Assembly: GCA_023101885.1 (NCBI GenBank) | Contig: JALPQD010000016.1 | Coordinates: 11,347,634 to 11,411,633 of the forward strand | Origin: Typhlomys cinereus | Lineage: Eukaryota > Chordata > Mammalia > Rodentia > Platacanthomyidae | DNA length: 64,000 nt | Reading direction: 5' to 3' | Shown: one piece after another, positions 36,298-48,269 of the stretch | Numbering within the stretch: position 1 is the first letter of the stretch | How the letters are laid out: the number at the start of each line of letters is the position of its first letter | Position numbers and translations under genes: made by a program | The notes under the pieces: model-generated | Told to the model about the DNA's origin: nothing | The model's input: the letters and a program-made list of their open reading frames with translations, nothing else | Database searches by the model: none

Positions 36298-38177
36298 CTA
36301 TGGGAAGGAAAAAATAAAATCAGCATTGAGGGTATATCATTTTGCCATACAACTCAGCTTTGCCTTCCCATGATCCATTCCACTTCCCTTCTTAAGGATG
36401 CCTTCAGCATGGTGGTCATAGAGACTGACCACCTTTGCACAAAGTCATGAATTATTATTATTGCAATACTATTTTCTGGACCTTGTATGTTCTGAACCTT
36501 GGAAGTGAACATATGCAAATAAGTGAATAGGTTCCCTTCGTGAAACATGCCTTATTTTATTCATAAAATTCATTTTTTAAAAATATATAAATATTTAAAT
36601 ATAAAAATATAAATAAATATTTATATATGATATATAATATATTTAAAATAACAAAGACAAATCTGCTTATTTGGGATAGAAAAACAACACCTTTATTTTT
36701 TTAAAATATCATGGAAGAGAGAAAGTTGAGAACTAGGTATCTTATATTTTATAAATTTTACCTATCATCAAATACTGACCTTTTGTTACTTTTTGATAAG
36801 AACAATTGTCCAAGTTGTTTTTAAATTATCATTTTCAAGATTTTTCCTCTAAATAGCTAATAATCTTCTAAATTTTTCAAATTAATTTTCTTATCAGAGC
36901 ATTCAATGTGTAATCATTAATGCCTAATTCTTGAAAGTAATAAAAATTATATGCACAAGCAGGACTGAACCCACCCATACATCCCCACAAAGTGCATGTA
37001 CACACAGACACAGTAACACACACACACACAAATACACACACACACACACACAGAGTCTGGTTAGTATTTGACTACATTGTTGGTTTGGCATTATTCTGTT
37101 TTTTTTCCTCTTACAGTAAATGCAATACTTTGACTCTGACTGTGCAATTTAACAACAATCCTTTGATCTGTTGAATATTCCACAGAATGCATTGGAAATG
37201 GCTAATTATTTATTTGTTTTTCTGTGTCGCTGAATATTTATAAGCAAGCCTAGAGGGAAAAAACTTGGCTTTGAAATATGAGCAAATAGACATGTATATC
37301 AAACTTCTCTTTCTGACAGTTGGTTAAGTACAGCTCTCTAAACCTTTCAAATAATCATTATTTTGTGAAGTAGAAAACTAACTTTCTAAAGTTCATACCA
37401 AATAATGACAGTTATGCTACAAATTACTGAGGCTTACCTCTACTACCTATATGCTGAAATTTAAATTTAGTTAACTGGCATGACAGGCTCTAAGATTCAC
37501 ATTTGGCAGGATATTGAGGACCAAATCTCATCCCATGGAATTCCTTTGCCAGAGTCATGGAACAGAACTTCACATCTCACAAATCAATTGTCAGCACCAA
37601 AGACCTAAGCAGTTCCACCTTTTTATTTTGTTGTTTTATGTCTAATGAATTGACTAGCTCTCAGCTGGGAAGCATGTACCTACCTTGCTTAGATAAAATG
37701 TGAAGTCTATAATCATTCTCACACGTGTCTCTAAGATGAGGAACTACATCTTACATTCTATCTAATCAACAAAAACCTCCAAAATTAGACTCCAGATGTG
37801 GCTGTTCTCTAAAGATTTATATTTCTTTCTACCCTATCATGAGCCTAATAGTGGGCACTGCAACATTTTAAAGAGGATGTTTGCAGTAATTGAAGATTAG
37901 ATTCTCATCCTTAACTCCTTTTCAACTGGCATAGCCTCATTTCTCCAAAAGGATATCAAAACTCAGGATTGTGATAATATTATAGATATTAATAGAGAAA
38001 AAAATACGCTCACATAGTCCAGGGCACATATGCAAGCATGTTTTAGCCTTTTTTTGTAATTGTCAATATCAACAGCACTATCTACAATGTGTTTACTTAA
38101 GGAAAAATAGCTCATATACTCATATAATCTTATCATCAATATTTACTCAATTTTGGCCTATCCAATATGAGATAATT

Positions 38178-38178
<1 letters not shown>
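36298..38178. other. Intronic DNA next to the exon
   Basis: Unique-looking AT-rich DNA, with an A/T-only stretch at about 36570-36655 (AAATATAAATATTTAAATATAAA type) and a (CA)n at 37001-37053. No exon seen. Confidence 0.6.
37001..37053. repeat. (CA)n microsatellite, interrupted
   Basis: CACACAGACACAGTAACACACACACACAAATACACACACACACACACACA; interrupted CA run. Confidence 0.95.
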
Positions 38179-38228
<50 letters not shown>

Positions 38229-38548
38229 ACATGTATCTGAGTATACCTGTGGGAGGGGTCCACATGCACATAGGCATGAATGGGAGTGGAGGCCTGAAGC
38301 TGACACCAGGTTTCTTCATCAATCACTCTCTTCTTTAAGACAGAGTGACTCAATTAATTCCTTGCTAAGGTAATGAGGCTAGTCATGCACCTTGCCCTGG
38401 TGATTCTCTGTCTTTTGTCTCCGCAGTACTGGATCACAGGCAACTACCACCCAGCTCTCCAGCTTTTATATCGGGTTCTGGTAATCTGAACTCTGATCCC
38501 CATAATTGTGGGGCAAGTGCATCATCCACTGAACCCTCTTCCCAATCC
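38179..38548 (-). mobile_element. B3-type SINE with (TG)n tail, minus strand
   Basis: The plus strand reads (GT)n at 38179-38226, then GTGGAGGCCTGAAGCTGACACCAGG, CTTCTTTAAGACAGAGTGACTC, GTACTGGATCACAGGCAACTACCACCCAGC, GGGTTCTGGTAATCTGAACTCTGATCC and ends near CCACTGAACCCTCTTCCCAATCC. This is the reverse of the rodent B3 order: tail, GTGGAGGCCAGAGGTCAAC, TTTTTGAGACA, GCTGGGATTACAGGC, GGGTTCTGGGGATCGAACTCAGG, CACTGAGCCATCTCCCCAGCC. Its right half plus flank is duplicated at 39.6-39.7 kb. Confidence 0.75.
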
Positions 38549-39325
38549 ATCATGAGCTATTTTCATTGCCAAGTGAGGATGATGTCATATATTTTTTCAG
38601 GAAATTAATCACTGCCAAATCCTCCAGTGTTTACACATTTGTTACAAATATTTATCTTGAGTTTGACCAATATTTGAAGTGTGAATCCAAATATCATGCT
38701 CAATATGCCTAATAGATTGTATCACCACTAATATTTTCAGAATTGCACTCATAATTTGCAGCCTTGCTAAGAAGCTGTGTGATTTAACTTCTATGATTTC
38801 CTGGTACAACTCCATCTCTGAAAAGCCCCCTTAAAGAGATCATCCGTTGCAGTTCCACATGTTTCAGCTGAAGAAACTGTTGGTTATTTATTCATTTCTA
38901 AGCTATTCATGAATTCCATTTCATAATATAGAACAATTCTTATGTGAATAAATAACTTCAGGTTGACATTTTTTGGAGTTGATACATTCGTTCCATTAAT
39001 GAATAACCACTAGTCATTAGAGACTAAATAGACTTCAAGTGCAGAATGGATTGGGTGTACCACGGTAGAAAAATGAAGCTGTGAGCAGAATCTTCCCTAC
39101 TCCATAAAAATAACTTTCTTCTTTTAGACGTAAACAAAAATGCCCATCTATTGAATTATGTCCATGTGCAGTAGTGGATTGGGACAAATCTAATTTTTAT
39201 CATTAATGTCATCTTTTTGTTTTCTGATGTTTTGTATACACATGAACATACACCACATGTAAACAAAGAGGTTCTCTTTTCATTAACTTAATAAAAAGTT
39301 TATTTGTCTAAAATCTTCCATCTTT
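38549..39325. other. Intronic DNA, nothing recognised
   Basis: AT-rich single-copy-looking sequence between the B3 SINE and the first polypyrimidine block. Confidence 0.6.
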
Positions 39326-39588
39326 TACTTCCTCCCTTCATTACCTCCCTCTCATTCTTCCTCCCTTTCTTCCTTCCTTCCTTCCTCCCTCCCCCCTCTA
39401 CCTTCCTCCCTCCCTCTCTCTCCCTTCCTCCTTCCTTCCTTCCCTCCCTCCTTCCCTCCCTCCTTCCCTCCTTCCTTCCTTCCTTTCTTCCTTCTTCCTT
39501 CCTTCCTTCCTTCTTTCCTTCCTTCCTTCCTTCCTTTTTCCCTTTATTCTCTTTCCTGGATTCTCTCCTTCCTTCCCTTCCTTCTTTG
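39326..39588. repeat. Polypyrimidine block, CTTCC/CCTC-type
   Basis: About 260 bp almost entirely C and T on the plus strand, made of TTCC, TTCCC, CTCC and TTTC units, with only a few A or G. The long frames here (Ser/Leu/Pro-rich on plus, Lys/Glu/Arg/Gly-rich on minus) are low-complexity artefacts. Long homopurine-homopyrimidine tracts can adopt triplex (H-DNA) structure. Confidence 0.95.
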
Positions 39589-39735
39589 TTTCCATTGTAC
39601 TAGATTGCAGCCACCATCTGACTGTCCTAGTTTTTGTCAGGTTCTGACAATTTAAACATTTGTCTTCACACTTGTGTGGCAATGTAGATTATACATTGAA
39701 CCCTCTTCCCATTACATCATGAGCTATTTTCATGC
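39580..39735 (-). repeat. Local duplicate of SINE part plus flank (copy of 38410-38568)
   Basis: GTACTAGATTGCAG, CCACCATCTGACTGTCCTAG, GGTTCTGACAATTTAAAC and TTGAACCCTCTTCCCATTACATCATGAGCTATTTTCAT align in order with 38420-38568 (offset about 1166-1167). The similarity continues past the SINE head into the non-SINE flank ATCATGAGCTATTTTCAT, which argues for a segmental duplication rather than two independent insertions. Confidence 0.75.
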
Positions 39736-39740
39736 CCCTG

Positions 39741-39910
39741 TCTGCCTTCCTCCCTTTCCTCCCTCTCTCTTTTCCTTCATTCTCCCTTCCTTCCTGTTGC
39801 CTTCCCTCTGTCCTCCCCTCTCTCCTTCCTTCCTCCCTCTTTCCTCCCTCCTTCCTTTCTTCTTCCTCCCTCCCTCCCTCCCTCCCTTCTTTCCTTCTTT
39901 CCTTCCTTCA
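39741..39910. repeat. Second polypyrimidine block
   Basis: About 170 bp of CTTCC/CCTC/TTTCC units, only weakly interrupted, directly followed by a B1 SINE on the minus strand. Confidence 0.95.
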
Positions 39911-40048
39911 TTTTTGAGACAGAATTTTACTCTGGAATCTAGGCCATCTTGAGACTCACTAAATGGTCAACACTAGCCTGTCACTTGTGGCATTCCTCTT
40001 CATTCAGCCTTCTGAATGCTGCAATTATAAGAATGAGACATAACACAC
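39911..40048 (-). mobile_element. B1 (7SL-derived) SINE, minus strand
   Basis: TTTTTGAGACAGAATTTTACTCTGGAATCTAGG, GACTCACTAAATGGTCAACACTAGCC, CATTCAGCCTTCTGAATGCTGCAATTATAAGAATGAGAC follow the reverse complement of B1 (TTTTTGAGACAGGGTTTC...CTGGAACTCACT...GGCTGGCC...GCCTCCCGAGTGCTGGGATTA). It is an old copy. The adjoining polypyrimidine block could have expanded from the A-rich tail (T-rich on plus). Confidence 0.75.
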
Positions 40049-40710
40049 AAGAATCCCTTGTCTTCAAGGGATCTCTCTCTTTTTCTCTCTTTCTCTCTCT
40101 CTCCAAGTTTCAATTGTACTACTAGCAGATAAGATTAAAGTGTATTAACAAGATTCAAAGAGTTAACTTAGCAGTCATTTTCAGCATTCAATTAATGAGT
40201 AATATATAAAAGGGGGTGAGTTCAGTGGGCCATAATAAAATATTATCATTTTTTAGTTAGAAGCAAAATCTGATTGGAAAACTATCACTTGAACCAGTTG
40301 GAAGTGTTTGATTAAGAAAATAACATGATCATCACATTTCATGCTTCTCCATATCTCTACCGATACTGTAAGTACTATGGAGCTGGTGGGAAAAGAGACT
40401 AAAGCCACAAAGTTTTCTGACTTGTGCATGAGCACCGTGATGTGTGGTCCATCTCCCACACAAAATGAAATAGTTAGAAATACATGTATATGTTCTAGGC
40501 AACGGGCATGCTGCAAATCATTTTATTTTCCCAAGATTGGTCTGTTATAAACCTTGAACTAAATTTAAAATTCATCTTTTGTAGCCTTAATCAATTTGGT
40601 CATGTTTAACCCTAAATCAGCTCTTTTTAAATATTTAACAGTTTTACAAGTTTACTAAGTTTCTGAGTTGATGCCTTCTTAGCTACATTGATTATATTCT
40701 GGATACTCTG

Positions 40711-40812
40711 TGTATGATTCCTGTTTGTGTGTGTGTGTGTGTGCTGGGGACAGGAAACAAAGCATTATCCATGCTAGGTTATAACTCAACTGCTTGTGCT
40801 GCCTCACCATTT
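40711..40812 (-). mobile_element. ID-like SINE, minus strand
   Basis: A short GT run then GTGCTGGGGACAGGAAACAAAGC...CCATGCTAGGTTATAACTCAACTGCTTGTGC resembles the reversed rodent ID element (GTGCTGGGGATTGAACCCAGG...CATGCTAGGCAAGCACTCTACCACTGAGC). It is diverged. Confidence 0.6.
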
Positions 40813-42465
40813 GGTATTTCAGTATTTTATTCTCTTAAAATGACAGTATTCATTGTCACTGAGCATATCCAGATGGTCATAATTTCTGGAGCCTCACTTT
40901 TCATATAAAAGACAATGATCAATTCAAAGTAACTAAAGTCGTTACTACATAAAATTACTGAATCTCTTGCTATTATTTACAACTGAGCCAAGCACACCTC
41001 TTCCAAAAAAGGCCTATCCATACTTCAGTTGATATTGACATTGATCCTGAAGTAGCGAGATTTTCTTTTATATGATAAGATCCCTTGGCTGAGCTTCAGG
41101 ACCCAACTTTTGGGACAGATTTGCATTTTCTTTTTTCTTCTTGTTGATGAGTAGTCCATTGATCTATGCCTACTTTGGGAGAGGAATGTTCTTCTGCATC
41201 TCACATATTACTCTTATTTCAGTACCTTTAGAAACAAAACCTTCCTTAGAAAAATGATTGTGAATGTCTGTTTCACCATACCATCCTCTTCTCTCTATCC
41301 TATTCCTTATTAAGCTTCATAATACGTCTAGACTTACTACTTGTCATCTAATTCATGACTACATTGCAAATACTTCTTACTAGATTTAGGTATTTTGAGG
41401 GAATTTGGGATTTCTTGTCCTCAGATCCTAAAATGTCATAACAGCTGAAGAAAACTTTGTTGCCAATGTGATAGAAACTGAGTTGTGAGACTGGGATGCA
41501 GACATGCCTTTCAGAACAACCATTCAGTCCATTTATTTCTCTCTGATTAAAAGGACTTTTGTAATAAACTAGAAGGACATTATCATAAATACACTCAACT
41601 CCTATTCTATTAAGCAGAGTTAAGTGAAATTAGTTGTACATACTTTGAATTTATCATTCAGATTACTATATAATAAGTATTTGGGGGAGTTTCACTTACC
41701 CTGTAATTCTTACTCATAAACTGTGATAAAATAGTGTGCCATTCATTCATTTTTTTCTTTGCTATTCTCTTTATTCAATTTATGATTACATGCATATTTT
41801 CCCACATTTAGACAGCTCTATGACAGTTCACAGTTGTTCCAGGTGAGATCAAATTTTGATTACTTCATCTGTCCTACAAATTATTTGCTTGGGAAATGAA
41901 CTAATAGTTTGCCTTAAATAATAAAAAGTGGTCTAGGTTTAAAAAGGTATGTTGAGTCTCAATCCCACAAGAACAAGTAAAAAGTCCCTGATTATCCTTT
42001 CACTCAAGATTAGTGCAGCCTCTAGTAACAGAGCCTAGAGTGGAAGTGGAGAGACAATAACAAAGGAGAGACAATAGAAAGCAGCCTTCTAGGAAATCTT
42101 GTCTCATAAACTAATTATGGGATATATCCAACAATCACTCATAAGCCATTGACGACTTGAGGGATAAGATTTCAAGATTTTAAAACATATTGAAAAACAG
42201 ATTGCAAGAGTTTGTTGGTTTGTGTGTTTGTTTTTGATACTGTTTCCTTTAGTTTAAGGCTGGTTATCCTTTATACAGTAACACAAAAATGTATTATAAA
42301 TGTTCCTTGAATCTGCCAAAAATATAAATAATTAAAAAAAGGTTTCACAAGCAATAGACAATTGTCCCTTATCCTCAGATCAAACCCAAATGTTATCTTT
42401 ATCTATAGTAGATGAAAATGCATGATTGAAATCACAGCTGATAATATTCAGCACAAGTGTTATAC
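40813..42465. other. Intronic DNA, nothing recognised
   Basis: Single-copy-looking AT-rich DNA without a recognised exon or repeat. Confidence 0.6.
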
Positions 42466-42474
42466 TTAAATACT

Positions 42475-42706
42475 GGACTGGAGAGACGGCTCAGGGCTTA
42501 AGACGCTGCCTTACAAGCAGAAGGTCTTGACTTCGATCTCAGGGCCCACATTAAAAATGCCTGGTAGAAATGGTGATAGTTAGCACTTTTGCTCCTGGTG
42601 GGTAGAGTCTGGGAAATCCCAGAGCAAGGCAAAAAAGAGGTAGAAGCAATACAGATAATTATCAAAGTCATCTTTAGTCCTCCACAGGGACCTACAATGT
42701 ACTCTG

Positions 42707-42751
<45 letters not shown>

Positions 42752-42810
42752 CACACGCACACATGCACACACACACACACGTGCACACACACAAATGTAC
42801 AAAATAAAGT
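42475..42810 (+). mobile_element. B2-like (CA)n-tailed SINE, plus strand
   Basis: Head GGACTGGAGAGACGGCTCAGGGCTTAAGACGC...GCAGAAGGTCTTGACTTCGATCTCAGGG keeps both tRNA-type promoter boxes in recognisable form. The body (CTCCTGGTGGGTAGAGTCTGGGAAATCCCAG) matches the young copy at 60.0 kb. The tail is (CA)n at 42709-42793 then AAAATAAAG. A 9-bp TTAAATACT flanks it at 42466-42474 and 42811-42819, a probable target-site duplication. Confidence 0.85.
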
Positions 42811-42819
42811 TTAAATACT

Positions 42820-44079
42820 CAAGATTCACTTTTATCTGAGTTAATCAAATAATGGCATCTCAAATTTTAAATATAATATTGAATCATAAAATTAATTAGA
42901 TAAGCTTCTAAGGAAATTATTTATATTTTTTGTGACTGGCCCCAAAATATTTGCCTTTCATCTGAACACAAACATTAAATATACAGATATTATAATTAGA
43001 ATCTTGGTTAACATTCATTAAACATTAATCCTTGGAACACAAAAAATAGGATAAGATGAAAGTCTGAAAAGACAAGTTCATTTATACTGGTCACCAAAGT
43101 CAAATATTTTTCTCAAGTGATTAAACATGGGAGAAAGACTGAAAATGATACCTGCAATAAACAACTTTTTGAGTCTATTATTGAGTTATAGTCACTTCCT
43201 CTGTCAACTCTCTGGCATCATGAATTGCCCATTAATCTTGTCCTTTTATAATTAAAGGAAATTGAATAGTTCTAAATGTAAGTTACTAGGGAATTTACTT
43301 TTAGCTGATTCAATGAGCTGCAGTTTTTGCATCAGTTCAAATAAACAGTCTTGCCTATTCAGACTGTAATGCAGGAGAAAAAAAAATAATTGATTGGAAA
43401 TTCTAGATTGACTGGTGGGGTTTAATAAATAATCTTGAGATTTCTATAAGGAAATGGGTAAAGCCATGATCAGTAAATGGGCAAATGTAAAATAATGGAA
43501 ATTAAAATTGAACAGAAGGGTATATCAGTGTAAACATAAAACAAAGAGGATGTACAGTGAAGAAATGATAGAAAAGAGAAGGAAGAGTAAAACATAAATC
43601 ACTGGAAAGGAAGAGACCAGTGAAAATAACTTCGCTGGTGAGTTTAAGCTTGCTAGGTATCAAGACAAGCCTCTGTGAGATAAGTTTGTCCATAATGGGA
43701 TAATCACTTCTCATTTATTAGTGATAGCTTATCAAACCATAGATATCAGTTTCCTGAAGAAATAAATTAGAATGCAATTCATGAATGATTACTATTAATT
43801 ACAGACAAGAGATATCACTAGGAGTATTTTTAGATATATTTTTGTATATGGATAAATAATGTTTTGTTTTGCTAAGACAACCACATATCTGCTAATATAA
43901 AGAGTTGAAACTGAGTCTTTGATCCAGTCAAACCTCCATCAAGATATTCCATCCTCTACTGCACCTAGAAAAAGCAAGTGACCACCATAATTTTAACAAC
44001 TTCAAGCATAGGGTTGAAAAAACTCTATCTTTTTTCTTCCACTTAGTGAAAACTAAGTGACATCCAATAATGCTTTTGT
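42820..44079. other. Intronic DNA, nothing recognised
   Basis: AT-rich unique-looking DNA. No repeat family or exon recognised. Confidence 0.6.
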
Positions 44080-44220
44080 AAAAATATATTTTATTTATTT
44101 TTATGAGAGAGAAACAGAGAGAGAGAGAGAGAGAGAGGAAAGGAGAGAGATGCAAACATGTGAGCTTCTGGGGATTGAATTTATGTGTCTTACTCACTGA
44201 GTTATCTGGCCATATGTCAA
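44080..44220 (-). mobile_element. SINE-like element with (GA)n, minus strand
   Basis: ATATTTTATTTATTTTTATGAGAGAG, a (GA)n at 44105-44150, then TTCTGGGGATTGAATTTATGTGTCTTACTCACTGAGTTATCTGGCCAT. The right end is the reversed tRNA-derived head (CTGGGGATTGAACTTAGG...CACTGAGCTATCTCGCCAG). The (GA)n next to a T-rich end recalls SINEs of jerboas as I remember them, which is weak evidence for a dipodoid link. Confidence 0.5.
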
Positions 44221-46234
44221 TTACTCATAGTAATGGGCTTCATGATGCCAGAGGTATGTCATGGACTTTGCTCATACACACCCTGCTACCCTATCTCTTG
44301 CCCCTCTCCATCCCCTGTTCCTCCCTTCCTCTTGCTAATTACCACCTCTCCTATTTCCAAGATTTTCTTTTTGTTTTGGCTTTGTGATTCAAAGAATTTC
44401 TTTAGGATTATTTTCAGCTGTATGGGTAACAGAGTCCTTTTCGTTAAATTATAACTTAATCAAATGAGTTTAGTCTTCAAGGGATATTTTTTTTCTATTA
44501 AATAAGAAGCTGTTTTCTCAAGGAAAGGTAAGAATGTCTTACCTCACTTCATAAGCTGAATACATGTATTTGAAAATGTCTTATACTCTGGAGAAAATGA
44601 CTATTAAATGTGACTTGGGTCTAAAACACTACTGAACCTTGCATCGTTTACTGATTTCTTAAAAGTTTGCTACTCACATATATTGTTTTTAAATGCTAGA
44701 AAAGCAAAGGGTAAATCTCTTATTTATTGCACTCAAAGGAAGTAGGAAATGTGTAATCATGTGGTACACTGGGTCACTGACTTTCTGCATATTGAAAACG
44801 AGGACTCATATCCTTCCTTTGTTTTGGATGTTGAGATCCTGAAAACCTGGTCAGGCAGATTGATGCCAGTGAGATGTTGATCCTAAGGGGAAAGGATTCA
44901 GAGCTGTGAAGGAAAGCCCTACTTTTATAAGGATTTCTAAAATGCCTCTCAGTCTTAAGATAAATTTCTTTAAAAATTGCACTCTAATTAAAGATACCAT
45001 GAATAGAAGCTTATAAATGAAATAAATATTAGTAGTTATGTTCATGGAATGAGCATGCTGTCCATTAATTTTCTTTCACTATGTGTTCTATAGTTTTGCC
45101 TTCTAATTCATTAAATATGCTTGCAGATTTTTCTTCCATAAATTTTATACTGGGAAGATGAAAATTTTGTGTTTCATGTTGGTGTGCATCATTTATTTGT
45201 TTGGTTGCTCAGATGCTTTGGGTTGTGTTTTCCTATTTCTCCTGCTGTGAGTTGATATTGTAAAATGAGACATGAGAAATACTCAATTCTTTCCACGGTT
45301 TTAAATGCATACTTATATTAAGTTCACTCATCTCTTCTTTGTCTGTAGTACAGGAATAAAATGATATAAGGAGCATATCATACCCTCTGTCCCTTTAATA
45401 ACATCTGAGTCATTTATGAAAGCATAATGTACCTATTTCTGAAACTAAACTGCATCATACTTTTATCACAAAAGTCCCTTATTTTTCTTTATTCCAAAAT
45501 AAGTGAAAAAATAATTCCTTGATATTAATTTACAATCCAATCCTATTTAAATTTCTTAGATGTTAAAATTATAAATAGGGAGAATCAAGAGTTTGAGAAA
45601 GATTAATGAATACACATCAAATATTGTATGTATATATATATATGGACTTTCATTCCCAATTTTCCAAGGTAATGCCTCCAAAACATGCAAACATGAACAA
45701 ATGCCCAGACTTCTGAAGGAAAGAGTATTAATACTAGAAAGGATTCAGGGATTATTGTGTGAGATTTCATAAGCAATCTCTTTGAGATTTGAAGGTTTAT
45801 TGTGAATGTGAGTTAATATATTGATAGAAATATGTAATAGATGATCATATAGATGGTAGAAAGAATAGGAGAATAATAATAAGATATAAATGATGTGAAC
45901 ATGATTTCATAATATGCTATGGCTTGAAATTAATTATTATGCAGCAGTATAAAAACCATTAATTTTTAAGTTTTGAGTGAGTCCAAAGAAAGCTTTTTAT
46001 GCAGACTGTACTAATTTTTCCATTTTCATTCAAAAAGTCAGCAAATCTGAAATATGTGTCCAGCAGAGTCTGAACATTTTAATTATGTTTTGTTGTGTTT
46101 CATAATGTTTTTCCCTGCAAAGTATTATACATATTTAAGTATCTTTTGTTGTGATATGATTTCCCTGTAGATCTGATTAGATTAGGAATGCCTAGAGCAT
46201 AAATCAGACATTTATGGGTTTATCTGTGAGACAT
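44221..46234. other. Intronic DNA, mostly unrecognised
   Basis: 44270-44345 is C/T-rich and might be an old L1 3'-end fragment on the minus strand. A short (TA)n lies at about 45632-45644. No exon seen. Confidence 0.5.
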
Positions 46235-46560
46235 TCCCAGAAGGAATTAACATGAGGGCAGAACAGTCATGCTGAATGGTAAGAAAACACCATCCTCTGG
46301 GCTGCTGCAACAAACTGAATAAGGAGAAAGCCAGACCAAAAAAAAAATGCCTGATATTCCTATTCTGTGCTTCCTAGTCCAATCAGATGTGAACAATCAG
46401 CCACATGCTCATGCTACCATGTCTTCCTGCCAAGAGAATCCTATACCTCACACTGTCAGTCAGAATAAACCTGTTCTCCACTAAGTTGTTGCATTCCAAT
46501 AATTCAGTTACAGTAAGAAGAGTTCCTAATACATTTGCCAAGTTACATATCACATGTGCA
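46235..46560 (+). repeat. Probable interspersed repeat of uncertain family
   Basis: The stretch is less AT-rich than its surroundings. CATGTCTTCCTGCC...CACACTGTCAGTCAGAATAAACCTGTTCTCCACTAAGTTG...ACAGTAAGAAGAGTTCCTAATAC resembles the common rodent repeat end AAACTGTAAGCCAAAATAAACCCTTCCTCCCTTAAGTTG...AGAAAAGTAACTAATAC. I cannot name the family. An A run interrupts it at about 46338-46347. Confidence 0.5.
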
Positions 46561-46979
46561 CATAGAGTAGACAAATGCTGATCTTATGCTTCATAAAATC
46601 AGTAGATTATCTTCAAGTGAACAGACAAAGGTTACATTTGCATTTTCCAAATCATATAATTTTCATTGCATGAACTTCATCAGGTTTGTTCTCTGAGTTT
46701 AATCAGTGATATCTTCTTTAATAATCAGAGGTCTTGTATTGGGTTTTGATACTATTATCAAAATAGTATCTATTTGTTGCATATTAATAGAAAACAAAAC
46801 TTTTGTATATAACCCAACAATTATGTGGATGATCTTATTTTTACAACTGTAGGGACTTTTACAACTTTGCACACTCAGTTCTGTTCTTTGTGAGTAGTGC
46901 CATTTTTTGAGATTGTTCAGTATGGGCTTATTTCTTCTGAATTCATTTTTATTTCCATACTTACAATTTGGTGATAAAT

Positions 46980-47160
46980 TTTTCTCTTTGATATTTTCAT
47001 ACATTTATGTAACACATTCTAATTGCTTTTCCATCTACCTTTTCTTATCCCCTCTACACAGACAGCCCCTGCCCTACAAGTCTTCCTCCCATATTCATGT
47101 CTTTTTCTTTTCTTTTGTGTCCTACTTGGTTTGTGTGAGCCTGGCTTTCAACAATCTTGG
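46980..47160 (-). mobile_element. Possible old L1 3'-UTR end, minus strand
   Basis: On the minus strand: GACATGAATATGGGAGGAAGAC, GTAGGGCAGGGG, GAGGGGATAAGAAAAGGTAGATGG, then AATTAGAATGTGTTACATAAATGTATGAAAATATC. This matches the general layout of older rodent L1 3' ends (ATGAATATGGGAGG... purine-rich ... TGTATGAAAATGTC). Moderately diverged. Confidence 0.45.
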
Positions 47161-47664
47161 AAACTAGTTATGCTTCCCTTGATGTATACATCTGTATAAT
47201 TTCTCTTTCCACCAAATCTCCACCCAGGATTCCATTAGTTTCCAGTTGTACATCAATACTTTGTAGCATACTATTTCATACTGTACTAGCTAAAGACTCA
47301 GGTACAGTTCCCTAAGTGGCACTGACAGACAACCTCATCTTACCAATCAGGCTCAGGAGGGAAGATCTCAATATTTTACTATTATATCTAGTAATTTCTG
47401 AATATATGTTTTGATCTATTCTTTATCCAATTGTTTATGTTCTAGTTCTAGTTCTGATGCATAATTCTTTGTTGAACAAGACTTGAATAGTCAGATTTTT
47501 GTATATATTTTCAGACTGATACTTTATGGTCCTACTGTATTCAATTTCAGTGCCAGATTTTCAGACGTTATAAGTTTACTTGTAGTTTATGAATGTAACA
47601 TTACGTATTAGCAACTGTGATTTGCTACTGCATTACCCAGGTGTCTAGGTTAAGATTGCTTTGT

Positions 47665-47725
47665 TGAAATTGGAAAATATTTTATTTTTTTATTTATTTT
47701 TATTTTTTATTATTATTTATTCAAT

Positions 47726-47760
<35 letters not shown>

Positions 47761-48023
47761 AGAACCACGGGTGAATTCGGGAACCACCATGGACCGCCTC
47801 CACCTCCTCCTTGTTTACTCCGCCCTGGGATTCACAGGTTCTGCCCTACCAGGACCAGTAAACCCAGGCCGCCCCCCCCAGTCTGTCCCCTCCAGGGCCG
47901 CCCCCCACTTCCACCAGGTGTCTATACGTGGGGTCTAGGATCTGAACTCAGGACCTTCCACCTGCAAGGCAGAGGCTTAACCCCTGAGCCACCTCTCCAG
48001 CCCTGAAATTGGAAAATATTTTA
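47665..48023 (-). mobile_element. Young B2-like SINE, minus strand, with 20-bp target-site duplication
   Basis: The element (47685-48003) is flanked by a perfect 20-bp direct repeat TGAAATTGGAAAATATTTTA at 47665-47684 and 48004-48023. On the plus strand it reads an AT-rich tail, ATTATTATTTATTCAATTG, (TG)n, GAACCACGGGTGAATTCGGGAACCACCATGGACCGCC, then GGTCTAGGATCTGAACTCAGGACC and the head complement CCACCTCTCCAGCCC. The GC-rich body has a C-rich insertion. The open frames across it are artefacts. Confidence 0.95.
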
Positions 48024-48123
48024 ATGTGGTCTTGGTATTAAGAATATTCTGGGGATATGGTATATGGTGGAAATATTTCTTCCTTCTTTTCTTATATTAT
48101 TTCCCAGGGAATTTATTAGATTT

Positions 48124-48219
48124 GGGATATATATTTTTTTCTTTTTATTATTTATTATTTATTCAATTGTGCATGTATGTATGTGGGCATATGTGCATGT
48201 ATGTATGTGGGCATGTGTG

Positions 48220-48269
<50 letters not shown>

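Noticed and set aside
39304..39952. Long Leu-Pro-Ser-rich (plus) and Lys-Glu-Gly-rich (minus) frames
   Set aside because: Low-complexity polypyrimidine/polypurine DNA is stop-poor by composition; no coding evidence.
46699..47167. 101-codon minus and 86-codon plus frames
   Set aside because: They overlap a likely L1 3'-end fragment; no protein family resemblance.
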